A DNA stretch of 64,000 nucleotides, taken from NCBI RefSeq assembly GCF_030272615.1, contig NC_081414.1, positions 765,253,483 through 765,317,482 on the forward strand, given 5' to 3'. Under the pieces are notes generated by a model. That model worked only from the letters and a program-made list of their open reading frames with translations. It did not search any database and was not told the origin of the DNA. Within the stretch, counting starts at the first letter, position 1. Each line of letters starts with the position of its first letter. Below are positions 34,254-45,200 of the stretch, one piece after another. Source of the stretch: Cryptomeria japonica. Its lineage: Eukaryota > Streptophyta > Pinopsida > Cupressales > Cupressaceae. A program made the position numbers and the translations under genes.

Positions 34254-36244
34254 TGCCTAGAAAGCAACATGCCATAATGGGGTTCAGTATCAGTGACAAT
34301 AACATCCATTTTATAAGTAGCCTCAGGAAATGCAGCTATTTTTACTTCTACATCTTTCATTGTACCTATCACAGGCACTTCTCTATTATCCATGGCATAA
34401 CATTTCCCATACACAGTAGTTACTGACAATCCTAATTCTTTCATAACACCATAGGGCATTACATTAGCAGCTGCTCCTGAATCTATCATACAGTTTTTAA
34501 TTAACCGGTTATTGACTAGCAAAGTAACATAGAAGGGATCCACCTGAGAAGGCTCCTGAGTAATAGTGGTTCCAACATATACCTCTGGGGTTTGGAACTC
34601 TTGATCCTTTCCAACTTTATCTGAACCGGTGGGTAATACTAAGTCGTTATCAGATATACTAGAGAATAAAGACAAAGCTGCATCCTTATGTTCTTTAATC
34701 TTTAGCAATTCTATTAATGGAACAGTGACTTTCATTTGAGTTAAAGCTTGGGCCATATCAAATGCAGAATTATTACATTTTCCAGTATTGACCTTAACCT
34801 TTTCTGTTTTGAATTGACTGGCCTTCTTCTCCATTCCTGCCTTTTGCACATCACCAGCACTTTGGTCATCTATGCTTTTAGGTAAGTCCTTAACTTGTTC
34901 CTCTTTTTCTTGACTGGCTTTAAGAATAGCAGTAACACTGCTTGATGCCCCTTTCTTTGTGACTTCTTTTACAAACATAGAACCAGGCTCACCTTGATCA
35001 GTGTCTCTCTTGGTGCTTCTCAGATTGTAGTTATGTTTTGCTTTAGCGATTGCAGCCTTAGTGAAATTTTTAACTTCTTCCTCACTAGGCCTCCTAAGAT
35101 GAACTTCTTCATCTTCAATTGTTACCACATTCAAGGTAGGATGCCAACTTAAGGCTAATTGTCCTTGCACTAACCTTTCATTATCCAGCACATCACTGTA
35201 TTCACTTTGCATAGATTCCTCATCACTTTCTATGATGGTTTCAAACATATTAATATCAGGCTCTGCTTCTGGCCTCATAGATTCTTCCAGAGCTTGAGCC
35301 ACTGCACACTGATGGGGAGAATGTGGTCCATCACAAGCAATACACCAAGGAGTATTTTCTATATTATTAACAGTTTTCCCTTTCAAAGGATCTGGTGTGT
35401 CTTGGCTTTGGGCAATTTTAGGCTTCTCAACTTGGGGCTTACCATCCTTCCAATTTGTATTGTATGGCATATCATGTAACCTAGGAGGTCTATCCTGCCA
35501 GTTATAGTGAGGCTTATCATTTTTGTTGACCTTAGCAGTCAAATCTTTCATAGCAGTAACTAGTTTTTCTATTTTATCCTCCTTTTTAGCAACTTTGTTA
35601 GGTTGCTGTTTGGTTTCATGCCATAATCTTCCATCTGTCCTTCTTCCTAATTTTCCAGATGCCTTTCTATTACTTTCTACATTTATGGCAATTCTAAAGG
35701 CATCCCTCAGGTTATGAGGATTTTTATCTCTCAAGATATAAGCCATCTTGGAATCAAATGCATTGTAATATGTATTAAGGCACATATTGTCATCTAGTCT
35801 CATTACCTGATACAATCTATGCATAGCTTTTTGGAACCTAGATTTTCTAATGTTATTGAACTCATTCAACATGAAACTCACATTAGTCTTATCACCGTAC
35901 TGTTCTTGAAAGCAATTTTTGAACTCTTCCCATGAACCTATGCTAGCTACTGGAAGACCTCTGTACCAATCTCTTGCATCATCAACCAGGGATTGAACAA
36001 ACAGTTTCATAATGACATCTTCATCTGCTATCTCATAATCATTTATCAGATCCCCAAAAGATTTCAAATGTTCTTCAGCACTGACTGCATTGTTCCCAGC
36101 AAACTTATGGAGTTTATCTCTTAGCTCAGTGGGAACATGATTTGGATACCTTGGGATCCCATCAAAAAACAATTGCCTATATTGTTCTAGATTAATTGGC
36201 CTTCTTTGGAAAGGGGAAACAGTACTATTATTCCCCATGATCAT
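34157..36244 (-). CDS. Gag-protease of element 3
   Basis: A 695-residue open frame. The capsid-type gag domain runs from about 30 to 210 with AEEHLKSFGDLINDYEI, DDARDWYRGLP and WEEFKNCFQEQYG. A zinc-knuckle-like CIACDGPHSPHQC motif lies near 300. Acidic and basic linkers follow, then an aspartic protease with NCMIDSGAAANVMP (Asp codon at 34,481-34,483) and PHYGMLLSRQW near the end. After that the frame becomes nonsense because a G6 run shifts the reading frame. Upstream it is in frame with the coiled-coil ORF, separated by a TAG at 36,284. Confidence 0.9.
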   Translation of the reverse strand: MIMGNNSTVSPFQRRPINLEQYRQLFFDGIPRYPNHVPTELRDKLHKFAGNNAVSAEEHLKSFGDLINDYEIADEDVIMKLFVQSLVDDARDWYRGLPVASIGSWEEFKNCFQEQYGDKTNVSFMLNEFNNIRKSRFQKAMHRLYQVMRLDDNMCLNTYYNAFDSKMAYILRDKNPHNLRDAFRIAINVESNRKASGKLGRRTDGRLWHETKQQPNKVAKKEDKIEKLVTAMKDLTAKVNKNDKPHYNWQDRPPRLHDMPYNTNWKDGKPQVEKPKIAQSQDTPDPLKGKTVNNIENTPWCIACDGPHSPHQCAVAQALEESMRPEAEPDINMFETIIESDEESMQSEYSDVLDNERLVQGQLALSWHPTLNVVTIEDEEVHLRRPSEEEVKNFTKAAIAKAKHNYNLRSTKRDTDQGEPGSMFVKEVTKKGASSSVTAILKASQEKEEQVKDLPKSIDDQSAGDVQKAGMEKKASQFKTEKVKVNTGKCNNSAFDMAQALTQMKVTVPLIELLKIKEHKDAALSLFSSISDNDLVLPTGSDKVGKDQEFQTPEVYVGTTITQEPSQVDPFYVTLLVNNRLIKNCMIDSGAAANVMPYGVMKELGLSVTTVYGKCYAMDNREVPVIGTMKDVEVKIAAFPEATYKMDVIVTDTEPHYGMLLSRQWGEMFNWTCLMLLFLLVAIRSNYTGSHELLR

Positions 36245-36283
36245 TTTGGCTTTTGGGATTGGGGATTGAGATGTTTGGGTGTA

Positions 36284-37339
36284 CTATTTATTTGAAGGTA
36301 TCTGGCTTGCTGAGGCAATATTAGTATGTACTGCAGGTTGAGTATTGACTTGAGGAAAAGAGATGTGTTGGGGATTAGGCTTGCTAAGATCTTCCGATGG
36401 GAATGTAATAGGGGGAGCTTTTAAGTAGTTTATCTTTCTTTTAACTTCCTGATTTGCTGCTTCTAACTTAGCCTTTTCCAATTCCATTTGGAGGTCTTCC
36501 TTTTCCTTTCTCATCCTTTCCATCTCTCTCTCAAGTGCTAGAATCCTATGAGAAATCCCTTCTGCAGTTTTAGACTCTACTTCATCACCTACCCATATCT
36601 GTTTCCCTTTGTCTAAATTGACTTTAGGAAGCTGGGAGTCATTAGATACTTCCTTAATTGGCTGGGCTACTGACTTAGAAACTGGTCTAATCTTAGGGAT
36701 TAAGATCTCCCTAATCACTGGGCCCTCTTCATCACCTTTTTCCTTTTCCTTAGCAAGCACTTCAAGATCAGCTATCTGCCTAAGAAGCCTATCTCTCTCC
36801 ATTATTTTGGCTTTAACTTCCTTTTCCTTATTTGCCTCCTTTTGGGCTCTCAGGGATATTAAATGATGAACTCTTTTGTTTAACTCTTCAATCTCTTGAG
36901 ACATTTTATCCTTATTAGGATAATTTTCTTCAGAGTCTGATGCATTAATTTGATCTATGTCAATCAGACTAATGTTCCCATCTACTGTCCTAGGAACAGA
37001 GTGCCTAATTGCATTTGAACTGGTTCTATCTTTTACAGAAACACTAACATGAGATAGGTCTCGACTTAAAATAGGTGCATCATCAATATTTCCAAACAAT
37101 CCTGAATGGAAACCTAAAATATCATGCTCTGAATCTCTAGAAGATGAATTTGACTTGGCATAGACAGGTCGATCAGGCATCTTACCAGTATTGTTGCTTT
37201 TTTGCACCCACGCAGCATTTGATGGCTCATGCATCACAGATCTCTTCTGGCCTCTTCGTGACTGCTCTGGCAAACCTTCTTGCAAGGTTTCACGAGGATG
37301 TTTCTTCATGAATGATCTTGTGTTCTTATTTCCTTGCAT
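36284..37339 (-). CDS. Coiled-coil ORF upstream of gag (element 3)
   Basis: A 351-residue frame beginning MQGNKNTRSFMKK. A basic, Ser-rich N-terminus is followed by two strongly helical segments (about 140-200 and 262-300, for example LEREMERMRKEKEDLQMELE) with heptad spacing, then a Pro/Gln-rich tail. A TAG at 36,284 separates it from gag in the same frame, 13 codons before the MIMGNN start. Ogre-type elements are known to carry an extra ORF before gag. It could be that, or simply the N-terminus of one long gag with a nonsense change. Confidence 0.75.
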   Translation of the reverse strand: MQGNKNTRSFMKKHPRETLQEGLPEQSRRGQKRSVMHEPSNAAWVQKSNNTGKMPDRPVYAKSNSSSRDSEHDILGFHSGLFGNIDDAPILSRDLSHVSVSVKDRTSSNAIRHSVPRTVDGNISLIDIDQINASDSEENYPNKDKMSQEIEELNKRVHHLISLRAQKEANKEKEVKAKIMERDRLLRQIADLEVLAKEKEKGDEEGPVIREILIPKIRPVSKSVAQPIKEVSNDSQLPKVNLDKGKQIWVGDEVESKTAEGISHRILALEREMERMRKEKEDLQMELEKAKLEAANQEVKRKINYLKAPPITFPSEDLSKPNPQHISFPQVNTQPAVHTNIASASQIPSNK

Positions 37340-37396
37340 CTTGCTTGTCTTTCTTTTAAAAAATTCATATTCTCACAAGGACTGGTTCAATGGTAA

Positions 37397-37407
37397 CAGA
37401 GTCGCCA
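37397..37407 (-). other. Second PBS-like word in the leader
   Basis: The minus strand reads TGGCGACTCTG, identical to the first 11 bases of the primer-binding site at 37,516-37,533, and an ACTGGT word precedes both on the plus strand. It is 126 bp inside the element. Confidence 0.4.
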
Positions 37408-37515
37408 CCCACAAAACTATGGGAAAAAACAAAAAAAAGCAGTTTTACTCACAACACAACAATACTCTCCACAAGTCTCGGTGCAGATCTATATCTTTAT
37501 CTTTATTATAACTGG

Positions 37516-37533
37516 TCCCCAGCAGAGTCGCCA
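37516..37533 (-). other. Primer-binding site of element 3 (tRNA-Arg type)
   Basis: The minus strand reads TGGCGACTCTGCTGGGGA, the form I associate with Ogre/Tat-type elements primed by tRNA-Arg (from memory). The LTR edge lies 4 bp away at 37,538, where the plus strand begins TGTTGTTCACC. Confidence 0.8.
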
Positions 37534-37537
37534 CTTT

Positions 37538-39607
37538 TGTTGTTCACCAAAAGTGATAACCCAAGTATACCTGCAAATCTATCTATGAGTTAGCCAATCT
37601 CAATCAATGAAACACCTCAGGGCTTGGACAACATGACAAGGATATGAATCCTTCTACTCTTCAGGCTCTGCAAAACCTAGGCAGGTATACCTTCGATGCA
37701 TTTAATCGGACCTATTACACACAAGACTGCATCAATCAAAAGCAGATGGATCTCAAAAGGTTCAAAAACTAAGAGGTAACTGTAGATGGGCTAGATCCAC
37801 ACTTGCACTTAATCATTTTTGAATCATGAGATGGAGGGACATTTCCACATAACATAAAATATAAAAGATATTCTAATTTTGGATTTTTAAATGGTGTTTT
37901 GACAACCTTTCAATATTACAAGAGACCAGTGCCTTATCCAGGCCACAGAGTCATGCATAAAACTGGATGAGAAATCTCAGATGCAAGTTCTTTTCAACAT
38001 TAAATTTTCATGTATCAATGCCTTACATTAATACAATCCTCTGCTCTGTCACAAAACCATACTTATATGTAGATATCCAATACGCATTCAAAATCATTAA
38101 TGCTGGGTTTTAGGATTTAAATCCTTCCTTAAAAAATACCCAAAAGACAACATTACACTCTTAGAGGAATCTAAAAGAGACAACTCAAATTATCCTCGAT
38201 AATATGAAATTATATGAATCTAAGTACATTTTGGAGACAATTTCATGGAAACTCACACATGCCTTGCATATGTGTGAACCTGCAAACTGAAACTAAACCT
38301 ATAGTAAAGATAATACTGAAAACATAGACGAACACACTGTCATTTGTATTGATAAAAGGATGCCATCACTGGAACCTGCAATTTCGGATTTCTCCCTTGG
38401 AGCAAATCTCTCAAAAACTGGAACCCCTACAACTGAGAAGAACTGGGAATAAAAGGGAGAGGGAACCAAATCAAATCTGCACCTGAATTGCCAAGTGTCT
38501 CCTCTCTAACTGAATTTTGTTCCCATGGAAACTGGCTTCAAAATATCCCACATTTTTCAAAATTAACCTCATAATCAGATTCCTCACTCCGAGAGCTTTC
38601 CGACGATATATAATACTTTATATTTTGGCTAAAATTTAGACCCTGGGCGAATTAATTCTCATTTGTGCTTAGTCATTTAAATATTTCGAATTTTAATATA
38701 GTCAGAACTATATCATTTATTCATTTAAAATTTGATTTTTGCCTCCATATGTGCTCTGACGCCTTGCCACATGGCGGGGTCTGATTGGTTGATGGGGTCT
38801 AATGGGTGCCACCTGGGATGACACCTCATCTTTTGCCACTTGTCGGCCATGTCATCGCCACTGGGCTGCTTGCTTGTATGCCATATCATCGCCACTGGGT
38901 GCCACCTCATCGGGACCCGCCTGCTGGACCGCTGACTGTACCAGCCACCTGTGTGCCACATGGACAGCTCTCGTTCACTTTCGCTATTTCGCGGGGTTTA
39001 AACTACGTGCATCTCCCTTCGCGAAATAGCGCGAGGTGTTGATCTCTCTCGAACTTGCTCGCTCGTTAACCCGACCTTCGTCTACAAAATTTTGCCTGTT
39101 TGCCTCGGGAAGCGTGCTTGCGTGGGGTCCACTTGGTCTTCATCCAGTCAACTCCTCCATCACCTCGAGAAGCGTTTTCACGCGTGGGCCCGGCTTGGGC
39201 GCCCATGGGCACCTTGTGTCAAAAGCCTTTATGGCTTAGACATATTATTACTGTGCGTTTTTGCGTTTAAACATTTAAAAATGCTCTTGCCCAGCCAATG
39301 TGGGACAAAACGTTTTGCCTGGGAATGCCCCTTTGGAAGCTTTTCCTACGTTTTTAATGGCTGCCTTTCATTTGTAACTTGAATGCCTCTATTTCTAGGC
39401 AAAGGAGAAGTCTTTGGCATCTTATTTGATTTGCATTCTCTTGAAAGGCTCACGTGGAGGGAAAATCTAATTGTTGTTTGCATCTACAGATCACATTTGG
39501 TTTAAAACTTATTCCTCTTCTCCCTTTCACAGGGGTTTTAACTTGCCAATTTCATTCATTTAAACTTCTAAAACCTTCTTCATTCCATGCAGGCCCAACG
39601 CACAACA
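37538..39607 (-). mobile_element. 5' LTR of element 3 (outer edge uncertain)
   Basis: It begins TGTTGTTCACC next to the primer-binding site. It contains blocks shared with the 24,122 LTR (GACAAGG, CTAGGCAGGTATACCTT, CCAGTGCCTTATCCAGGCC). Further out is GC-rich DNA with the fourth 50-bp dyad at 38,982, which would be in U3. I place the outer edge tentatively at CACAACA (39,601-39,607), which complements the TGTTGT end. Another candidate lies near 40,257. Confidence 0.55.
38982..39031. promoter_or_regulatory. 50-bp dyad, copy 4 (in the LTR)
   Basis: Arms CGCTATTTCG / CGAAATAGCG with a 30-bp spacer containing TTTAAA. The arms extend to 11 bp here. The spacer and flanks otherwise differ from copies 1-3, so only the arms and their spacing are strictly conserved. 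Confidence 0.8.
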
Positions 39608-41469
39608 AGGGAAGAAAATGATTTGCAGCTGCTAAGGCATTTGTAGAAGACAATGGGTTTATTTTACACCTGAGAATGTGCATTTGCTGGAAGCTTTGGA
39701 TGTTAACTTCACTCCCCCAAACACCACGTGGTTGCTGTTTGCAATGGGCTTTTAAATCTCTAGAGCTCTACTCCACACAGCAGGGAGGAAAACAAAAGTT
39801 TAGGCCATTTGGATTACCATTAACCAATTTGCAATTTGTGGGAATCCAATGCCTCAATCTGCATTTATTTGAAAAGTTTTGAATACCTCCTCCAAACGCA
39901 GGGACTAAATGGTGCTGGCTCTGGCATTAACTCAGAGTTTTACATGTTTTTCATGCCACGTGAAGGGGATTTGCTTGATGGTTTTGTAGCCTTTGAAACA
40001 CCAGTTATGTCACAGACAAGGGGGACTTGCTTCATTTGTTTGATTATTTAATTTGCTGTTTTTGCTACCCAAAGGAGACCACGTACAACAAGGGGAATGG
40101 GGATTTTGTTTGCTGCCCCTTTCTTTAACTTCATGCCCAGCACCTTCTGCTGCCCCCTCTCCATCACCACATGAGCATGGGAGGATGCTAGCTATTGCAT
40201 TTGTATGATTTTATTTCCTTTTCAACATGCTCTACACCACTTGAAAATCCACGCACAACGAAGGGGGAAATTGGCAAAGTTGTGGAATTTGACTCTTGCC
40301 AGCCATTGCATAAGTTTTTTTTTAATAAAAAAACTTGGAATCTCTAATACACCACTGTAGAACATTCAACCTTGAGTAAGCCAATAGCATTAATCACTTC
40401 CTCGATTATGTCTAGAAGTTGAAATTCCATGAAATGAAAACCATTTTGGCACGAAATTAATGCACAGGCATGAGCCAAGTCGGGCCCCAAAGTGGGTCCG
40501 ACTAAAAAAAAATTTCATTTTCAAGCAACAGGCCTCTGGAATGCTTCACTGACCTCAAACATACCTCTGAAAATGATCGGCATCATTTTCGGATCATTAA
40601 TCCGCATTTTACAACCTTCAGGCAATTACGCCACAATTTTCGCATTTAATCGCAAAGACGTAATTTTCAAACCTGTCAAAACACCTTTCTGGAGCTCGCC
40701 ATCTGACAGACGTATACTCTGATATACAAGGATGACTTCTACCAAACGGTTTCTCAAGACAAGTCCCGAGTGCAGAGATATTAATTTCCGAAAACGGCCA
40801 ACTGGCTTTGTCGACACTGCGGACCTGATGAAGTCAATGTTCTGGCAACACGTGATGTCTTTCTCAAAAATATCAAATGACCTTCGTAGGCTCTCAAATT
40901 CGGAACATAGGTATCTTTAAGTACATATTAAATCTTTGAATTCTCAGTTTGATCACCCGACTGACAGGATGCAAACAACGCGCTCACCAAAACGGCTACA
41001 TTAACTGATCTAACACTAGAAGTGTGGATAACTGAATTTGATGGCAAAATGAGTCCTTTTGAAAACCGATCAAACGGATTGATAAAAGCTTGAAATTTGA
41101 AATGTAGCTCACCATTTATACCAACATTAGCCCGGAACAAACATTTTGACATGGCGCTCAACGGGACATTTTTACACTTGTGCAAACATCACAAACTACA
41201 AACGGATTAAGCTTTGAAAACTAAGCAAACGGATTCATAAGGACTTGAAATTTGAAACGTTGACTCACATTTATGCATAAAATTCAATCCATTTTGAAAT
41301 TCTTCATGATAATAAACATGGAAAAAGATATAAACACCCAAAGTAGGCTGCTTAATAAAATTTGCACTTGTGCCTAGAATGCACTTTCAGCTCACCCCTC
41401 AAAACGAGTACTTGATAAAATTCTCCAAACTGAATTCTGAAAGTTGCAACACACTAAATAGGCCAAATG
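39608..41469. other. Non-coding stretch with a diverged recurring word
   Basis: No gene. The word CACAACAAGGG or CAACGAAGGGGG recurs loosely near 39,600, 40,085 and 40,255, with weaker copies between, suggesting a decayed tandem array or further LTR sequence. Short frames on both strands overlap each other and are not convincing. Confidence 0.4.
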
Positions 41470-41550
41470 AAAGGTGTGGGACATGAATCCCGAGCCTTAC
41501 CCTCTGAAAATCAACCGGCTCCATTTTACCCCCTTGCTAACTAGGCCATT
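41470..41550 (-). mobile_element. tRNA-like SINE candidate or tRNA relic
   Basis: The minus strand has an A-box-like TAGTTAGCAAGGGGG (41,529-41,543), then TTGATTTTCAGAGGG and a B-box-like GGGATTCATGTCC (41,479-41,491). The order and spacing fit a tRNA-derived sequence with a long variable region. No clean acceptor stem and no A tail were seen. Confidence 0.3.
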
Positions 41551-43792
41551 CAAACTGACTTATTTTAATCATTTGGAAATGCAGGGCAAAATTTTGAAAT
41601 GGGCCTATAAACTTGACTCAGTTTTAAATACTCCCAACAGATCCCATCCTATTATTGGAATGATGACGTCTCTAATTAGTTAAACCCTATGTCGAAATAA
41701 AACTAAAAAAATATCAATACTCTAAGCATGTTTAGTTTTCTTGATGATCTAGATTAATTAATTAAGTCTCATTCCAAACTCCTTCCTCTCAACTTTACCG
41801 CTTGAAAAGAAACAATACTCATTTTATAATTATAAAAACCAAAAAATAAATTAAAATTGGAGGTAGATTGTAAGGCTATAGAATAAATTGGATATTATCA
41901 ACTTCTAACAAGCATAACTATGCAAACCCTAAATCAGACCTTTGAAATTTCCAAATAACACACCGATTATCAATTTTTGCTAAAAAGCGCCAACTAAATC
42001 ACCAAATTTTCCTCACCCAAAATTCTAGATCAACTCTATTTTTTTTTTATGAATAGGCCTTCTCTATTAATTAAAAATATTAAAGTACATATTCACAAAA
42101 AAAGGGCCGGGGGATAAAAGATAACCCCGCGAGAGTCACACGGCCAACGGACGGAATCAAAAAACAAAGCTATTCATCAAAAAACTTCCTCAAGCACCCA
42201 AAGCAGAGACAACTGAGGGGGGAGGATCAAGATCATCTTTCTTGCCCCATACATCAAGGGGATCAGGGGTCGGGTCCGACACAGACCACCCATCTTCGAG
42301 ATCTTTGTCAATTTCTCCTTTCTCCCACCCGAGAGACGAAATCGGCAGAACCAAACAAAGAAACTTGGAAAGGGTGACAGAAGGTCGAACTCTATTTCTT
42401 ATTAGGAATTGACTTTGAATAACTTTAGATAATGTCACATGAATAGCCTACTTTCTTAGCTAGCTTTTGCATTAAATGCACGTGTATCGTAATTGTTAAC
42501 TTATTTTAAATGTCTTGAATTTTATCCATTGCTTCCTTTAGATGAACTAAATTAATGGCTATCGCACATTGCTTTTTAATCTTATGAAAAGATAGTTGAC
42601 AAGCGTCAAATATAAACTCATTGCATGCCACGTAGGATACTTGTGTACATGTCACACCCCTCGAAAAGTAGTCCTTGTGTGGCCCAATCCTATCCTACCT
42701 ATATTCTGATAGCTAGTGCTAATAGATTCTTCAACTTAATGCCCTTATATACCTAGCGGGGCCCTTTTCAACAAAGTGATAACAACTCGCCACCTATCTT
42801 CCACCATAGGATTTTTATTCGAGCTTATGAATATCATCAAAGCATCACATTAAGGGAATGACTCAACTCAAAATTATTATACAATAAGAAATTGCCACCT
42901 ACTTTAAGCCCAAAAAACCTTAAATGCTTTGCATGTAACAACACTTTATAGACCAATTAAAATATTTCAATTCACCTTGATATTAGAACACTTAGAATGC
43001 ATATTCACCCACTAAGGAAATGTCTCAACAAAAGACATCTAGCAACCTTAATAAAAGATTTGGAAACCATAATTGTGATGCAATTAGAGCATGCCACATC
43101 TCTTGAGCATATATTAACTCTATAGCTAAAAGCTTGTGATGAGATCCATCACATATTGCATTAAAAATTGGGACCCATACCCAAGACAACGATGTGACAT
43201 AGAAGTGAAGCCATTTCATATGCATAAGGACAAGACTTCCTAACTCTTCATATATCTAAGCATTTATTGACCAATTGGGAAGTACCAACAAAACCCAAGT
43301 GAAAATCTATATATTATAACCAAAAGAAGATAAGTTAGCCCAAATTACACATGGCAACACAACACTAGCTTCTGATCCTAATAATATTGCAAAGTATAAA
43401 TTGTAATGTGAAAGCTCATAGTGAAGCAATGTAGACTTGACATGTAGAAATTGACTAGGACCCAAATTAAAATAAAACCATGACTACAAAACAAAAGGAA
43501 ATAGACAACATCTAGTCAATAGAAAAGTAGGGTTGGTAAACTAATTAGACAAAAAGGGATGCAACACATATAGTTGGTCACCATTAAAATAGAAGCTTGA
43601 TGCAACAAAGCATATGAAAAAAAGCCTGTAAGGACTTGGGTTTTGGTCATATAATAAGAGAATAAATCCTTATAATACCCAAAACTAGAATCCTAAGGAT
43701 CTAAAGAAGATTAAAATTTGGAACATTCTAATAAAATTCTAATAGCAACTAGGTGAGTTTTTAGAGGAAGAATTTATTCATTTATTCAAATA
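41551..43792. other. Non-coding stretch; possible LINE 3' end at 42,040-42,420
   Basis: Mostly AT-rich, with no gene. At 42,042 a run of nine T on the plus strand precedes a GC-richer block to about 42,420. On the minus strand this would be a 3' tail ending in poly(A), as in a LINE, but no RT motif remains. The rest (42,440-43,790) shows nothing I recognise. Confidence 0.35.
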
Positions 43793-44400
43793 ATGTTATG
43801 GAGCATTATTGTTGGGTTAGAAGAGGAGGATGAAGCATTTAGAGGAAGAAATTTTTCATCCATTGAGATTATCTTATGGAGTATTAATTTTGGGTTAGAA
43901 GAAGAAGATAAAGCATTAAGCTTATGTGTAGATTTTAGGTCTTTAAATAAATTAACCATTAAAAATAAGCATTTGCTATCCTTTATGTTAAAGTTATTTC
44001 ATAGCCTAGTTAGGGGGAGATTATTCATAATGTTGGATTTGAAGCAAGGGTACTATTAGGTAGGATTGCGACAATAAATGAAGAGATAAAATTGTGTCGC
44101 TTGGTTGGGTCATATGAGTTCATGGTGATGTCATTCAAGCTAAGCTATGCATTGACCTATTTTGTAAATTCACAAAAGATGCGGTATGACCCTTATTAGA
44201 TAAGCTAGTGGTGGTATACTTGATGATATCCTGGTGAGCTTGGAAGAGCACAAGGTTCATCTTAAGTAGGTGTTTGGGTTGATCAGTGGTCTAATCAACT
44301 CTTCAGAAAGAATGAAAAGTGTGCATTCACCTAAGAAGATGTCAATAGTGAAGGGACCATTCTTCCATACATAGTGAAGTTACATATCATTGTAGATTGG
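43793..44400 (+). pseudogene. Decayed Ty3/gypsy reverse transcriptase
   Basis: A plus-strand frame carries LCVDFRSLNKLTIKNK and IMLDLKQGYY (43,920-44,059), followed after stops and frameshifts by FMVMSFKLSYAL and VVVYLDDILVSLEEHK (near 44,205-44,250). These are the RT motifs of a chromovirus-like gypsy element. It is heavily mutated and much older than elements 1 and 3. Confidence 0.8.
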
Positions 44401-45200
44401 GAACCACCCTAGAAAATTAGTATAGGAGATTTATTAAAGGATATTCCAAGGAAGTAAATCAACTTATAGATCTTCTAAAGAAGGACAAGAAATGGTTTTG
44501 GCCAGACAATTTTCAAGTTGCATTTGAAAGGATTAAGGAGAGTCTAAGATCTAAGCTAGTTCTAACATTTCTAAACTTTAAAAATCCCTTCAACATGTTT
44601 CAATTTGATGTATTCAACTTTGTAACTAGGGGAGTTCTCATGTAGGATGTAAACCTTATGGTATTTGAGTCAAATAAGCTTAATGATTAGGCGAGAAATT
44701 AACTTGTGAATGTGAAAGAGATGACATAAATATTATATTGCTTAAGGATATAGAGACACTACATTTGGGTGTCCCCTTGTAGATAAAATAAATTACATTT
44801 CTTTGACTTATTTCAAGACTCGTGCCAAGTTGACCCCAAAAAACTTACTTGGTGATAGGAATTCCTTATTGAGTTTAACATAGGCATCCAATACAACCAA
44901 AGGAATATTTGTTTTATTGGTGCACTATGTAGAAAGGAACAACAAGGAACACATGGTCACCATAGATAAAATTCATGGGGAAATTCTAGGGAAAACTCAT
45001 GTGATACTTTCAAACGTGATGTTGGTTGAAATCAAAGAAGGTTTCCAAGAGGATCAACAAGTAATAGAGTTGATAAAACAAACGTGAGAAGGTAGAACAA
45101 GGAGGTTTATAGAGAGATTGAGGAGGGATTATGGAGAGAATGTTGTGATAGTTTGTGTGTTAGACATCTAGGCTAGAAGATAACCCTGACATTAGAAAGG
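44401..45200 (+). pseudogene. Decayed gypsy RNase H and integrase N-terminus
   Basis: This is the continuation of the RT relic. Broken frames give a connection/RNase H-like stretch (near 44,480-44,900) with no intact catalytic acid that I can place. It is assigned mainly from its position between the RT and integrase relics. Confidence 0.5.

Larger units (their letters stand above)
30537..37538 (-). mobile_element. Ty3/gypsy LTR retrotransposon, Tat-related, with upstream aRNase H (element 3)
   Basis: From the primer-binding site (37,516-37,533) the minus strand encodes a coiled-coil ORF, gag-protease, archaeal-type RNase H, RT, gypsy RNase H and integrase. Only four lesions are visible: TAG at 36,284, a -1 frame change in a G6 run near 34,247, TGA at about 33,837 and TAG at 31,470. 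The element is therefore much better preserved than the other elements here. The placement of aRNase H before RT differs from element 1. Its own 3' LTR is not obvious. The nearest LTR-like sequence downstream is at 24,122. Confidence 0.92.

Noticed and set aside
34241-34256. Programmed -1 frameshift site at the G6 run between protease and aRNase H
   Set aside because: The G-run is not in the X XXY YYZ register for the upstream frame. A simple one-base deletion in a G-run explains the shift equally well.
38725-39239. Overlapping frames on both strands in GC-rich DNA
   Set aside because: The frames overlap each other, show no domain and lie in LTR U3-type sequence. The openness is explained by base composition.
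42190-42438. Minus-strand 82-residue frame
   Set aside because: No recognised domain. It may be the 3' end of a LINE, but without RT sequence I could not support a gene.
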